Below are positions 63,510 through 64,000 of a DNA stretch of 64,000 nucleotides, piece by piece. Below the pieces are notes generated by a model. It did not search any database, was not told where the DNA came from, and worked only from the letters and a program-made list of their open reading frames with translations. Made by a program: the position numbers and the translations under genes. The stretch covers positions 558,001 through 622,000 of the forward strand of contig CAVZZV010000006.1 of assembly GCA_963779845.1 (NCBI GenBank), given 5' to 3'. The number at the start of each line of letters is the position of its first letter. Position 1 is the stretch's first letter. Source of the stretch: CAVZZV01 sp963779845. Lineage in GTDB: Bacteria; Bacteroidota; Bacteroidia; Bacteroidales; GCA-2748055.

Positions 63510-64000
63510 TTATTGTTTACCTTCCTCTGGGAACCTGGAAGGATCTACCATAAGTTCCAGTTTTCCACCCGATTGGACGGTAAAATTATTTTCGATCAAA
63601 ATACTTTCCTTTGCAACTACACTCAGTTGCTGATTATTTTGAAGTGTAAAATCACAATCGAACTCAATATTATTTCCAATAATACAATTGTAAATATCTT
63701 CACTTTGCGGAATCTGACTGGCGTTTGTAATAAATTGATCGGTTATTGTGTCCACTTCTTTATAATATCTTACATAATCAATTTCCATCTGAGCCGGAAA
63801 GGGAGTGTCAGAATCAGGTGATCTCCTGTTCCCATGCATATCCATTCCACTTTGTATTGCCAAATCGAAAATAATATGCATGGGGTTATCATGCGGGAAA
63901 ATAGGGTTCATTTTATATTTATCACCAGTATTAATCTGACAAACATCTTTTGCCCCTTTTTTGTATCTGTATTCTCTCCTTTTTAATAGGTCATCAACAT
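63510..64000 (-). CDS. GH16-like enzyme, C-terminal part
   Basis: The frame is open to the window end, so the gene begins beyond it. The visible part starts with DDLLKRREYRYKKGAKDVC, then FPHDNPMHIIFDLAIQSGMD and MEIDYVRYYKEV, the usual last strands of a GH16 jelly roll (laminarinase/agarase/carrageenase kin). Following it is a beta-rich tail (IIGNNIEFDCDFTLQNNQQL, ESILIENNFTVQSGGKLEL) of a kind common at the ends of secreted Bacteroidota proteins. Catalytic residues lie outside the window. Confidence 0.7.
   Translation of the reverse strand, partial: VDDLLKRREYRYKKGAKDVCQINTGDKYKMNPIFPHDNPMHIIFDLAIQSGMDMHGNRRSPDSDTPFPAQMEIDYVRYYKEVDTITDQFITNASQIPQSEDIYNCIIGNNIEFDCDFTLQNNQQLSVVAKESILIENNFTVQSGGKLELMVDPSRFPEEGKQ

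Overview
The window reads as Bacteroidota, probably a free-living, polysaccharide-degrading member of the Bacteroidales/Marinilabiliales type. Evidence: lipoproteins with a late lipobox Cys, promoter boxes of the TAnnTTTG kind, a sulfatase/GH106/GH127/GH172/rhamnose gene cluster, and a tmRNA on the minus strand with a Bacteroides-like tag (GNNNYALAA). The order is an inference from gene content; no rRNA is present to settle it.

Layout. 1-8.3 kb: a defence-type region holding the 3' part of a type I restriction hsdR, a relic of a DNA glycosylase, a very large DEDD-exonuclease/RecQ/UvrD fusion, a relic of a second hsdR on the other strand, and a RES-Xre toxin-antitoxin pair. 8.3-16.6 kb: a plastic, repeat-rich stretch with four copies (two whole, two broken) of an S23/IVP-type four-helix-bundle gene embedded in a dispersed repeat built on the core CCAAACTAATT, an unrecognised gene between inverted repeats, a probable group II intron 3' relic, an AAA+ relic, an IS3 relic, a lipoprotein that looks like an aerolysin-fold pore former, and mgtE. 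It ends at the intact tmRNA (16619-17015); a 21-nt piece of the tmRNA 3' end is duplicated at 8811-8831.

17.2-38.2 kb: a carbohydrate-degradation cluster. It carries a Gfo/Idh/MocA oxidoreductase, a xylose-isomerase-like TIM barrel, an AraC regulator, four sulfatases, a GH106 alpha-L-rhamnosidase-like protein, a cupin, a URO-D-like protein and a GH39-like hydrolase. Many genes here are damaged: GH106 lost its C-terminus, a URO-D stub of 51 codons remains, GH127 has an internal deletion, one rhamnose isomerase is frameshifted and joined to a beta-helix lyase/hydrolase with a stop codon, and a GH172 fragment lies beside an IS1634/IS4-type relic. No SusC/SusD pair is in the window. 38.2-43.5 kb: an apparently intact L-rhamnose operon, transcribed rhaT-rhaM-rhaA-aldolase-kinase on the minus strand. 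A 19-bp motif (17/19 identical) lies upstream of both this operon and the broken isomerase, suggesting a shared regulator. The substrate is plausibly a sulfated, rhamnose-rich polysaccharide (ulvan-like); that is inference.

44.1-64 kb: mostly housekeeping. metA, an AbgT-family transporter, a CoA-binding protein and thioredoxin pair, a small lipoprotein, lemA with two TPM-domain genes and a CapA-like protein, a MerR/Nif3/zinc-ribbon operon, three tandem M23 peptidase paralogs, alaS, an acyl-CoA synthetase, a sodium:solute symporter, and the C-terminal part of a GH16-like enzyme at the window edge. The CCAAACTAATT repeat reappears as a tandem array between the convergent acyl-CoA synthetase and symporter genes and supplies stop codons to both.
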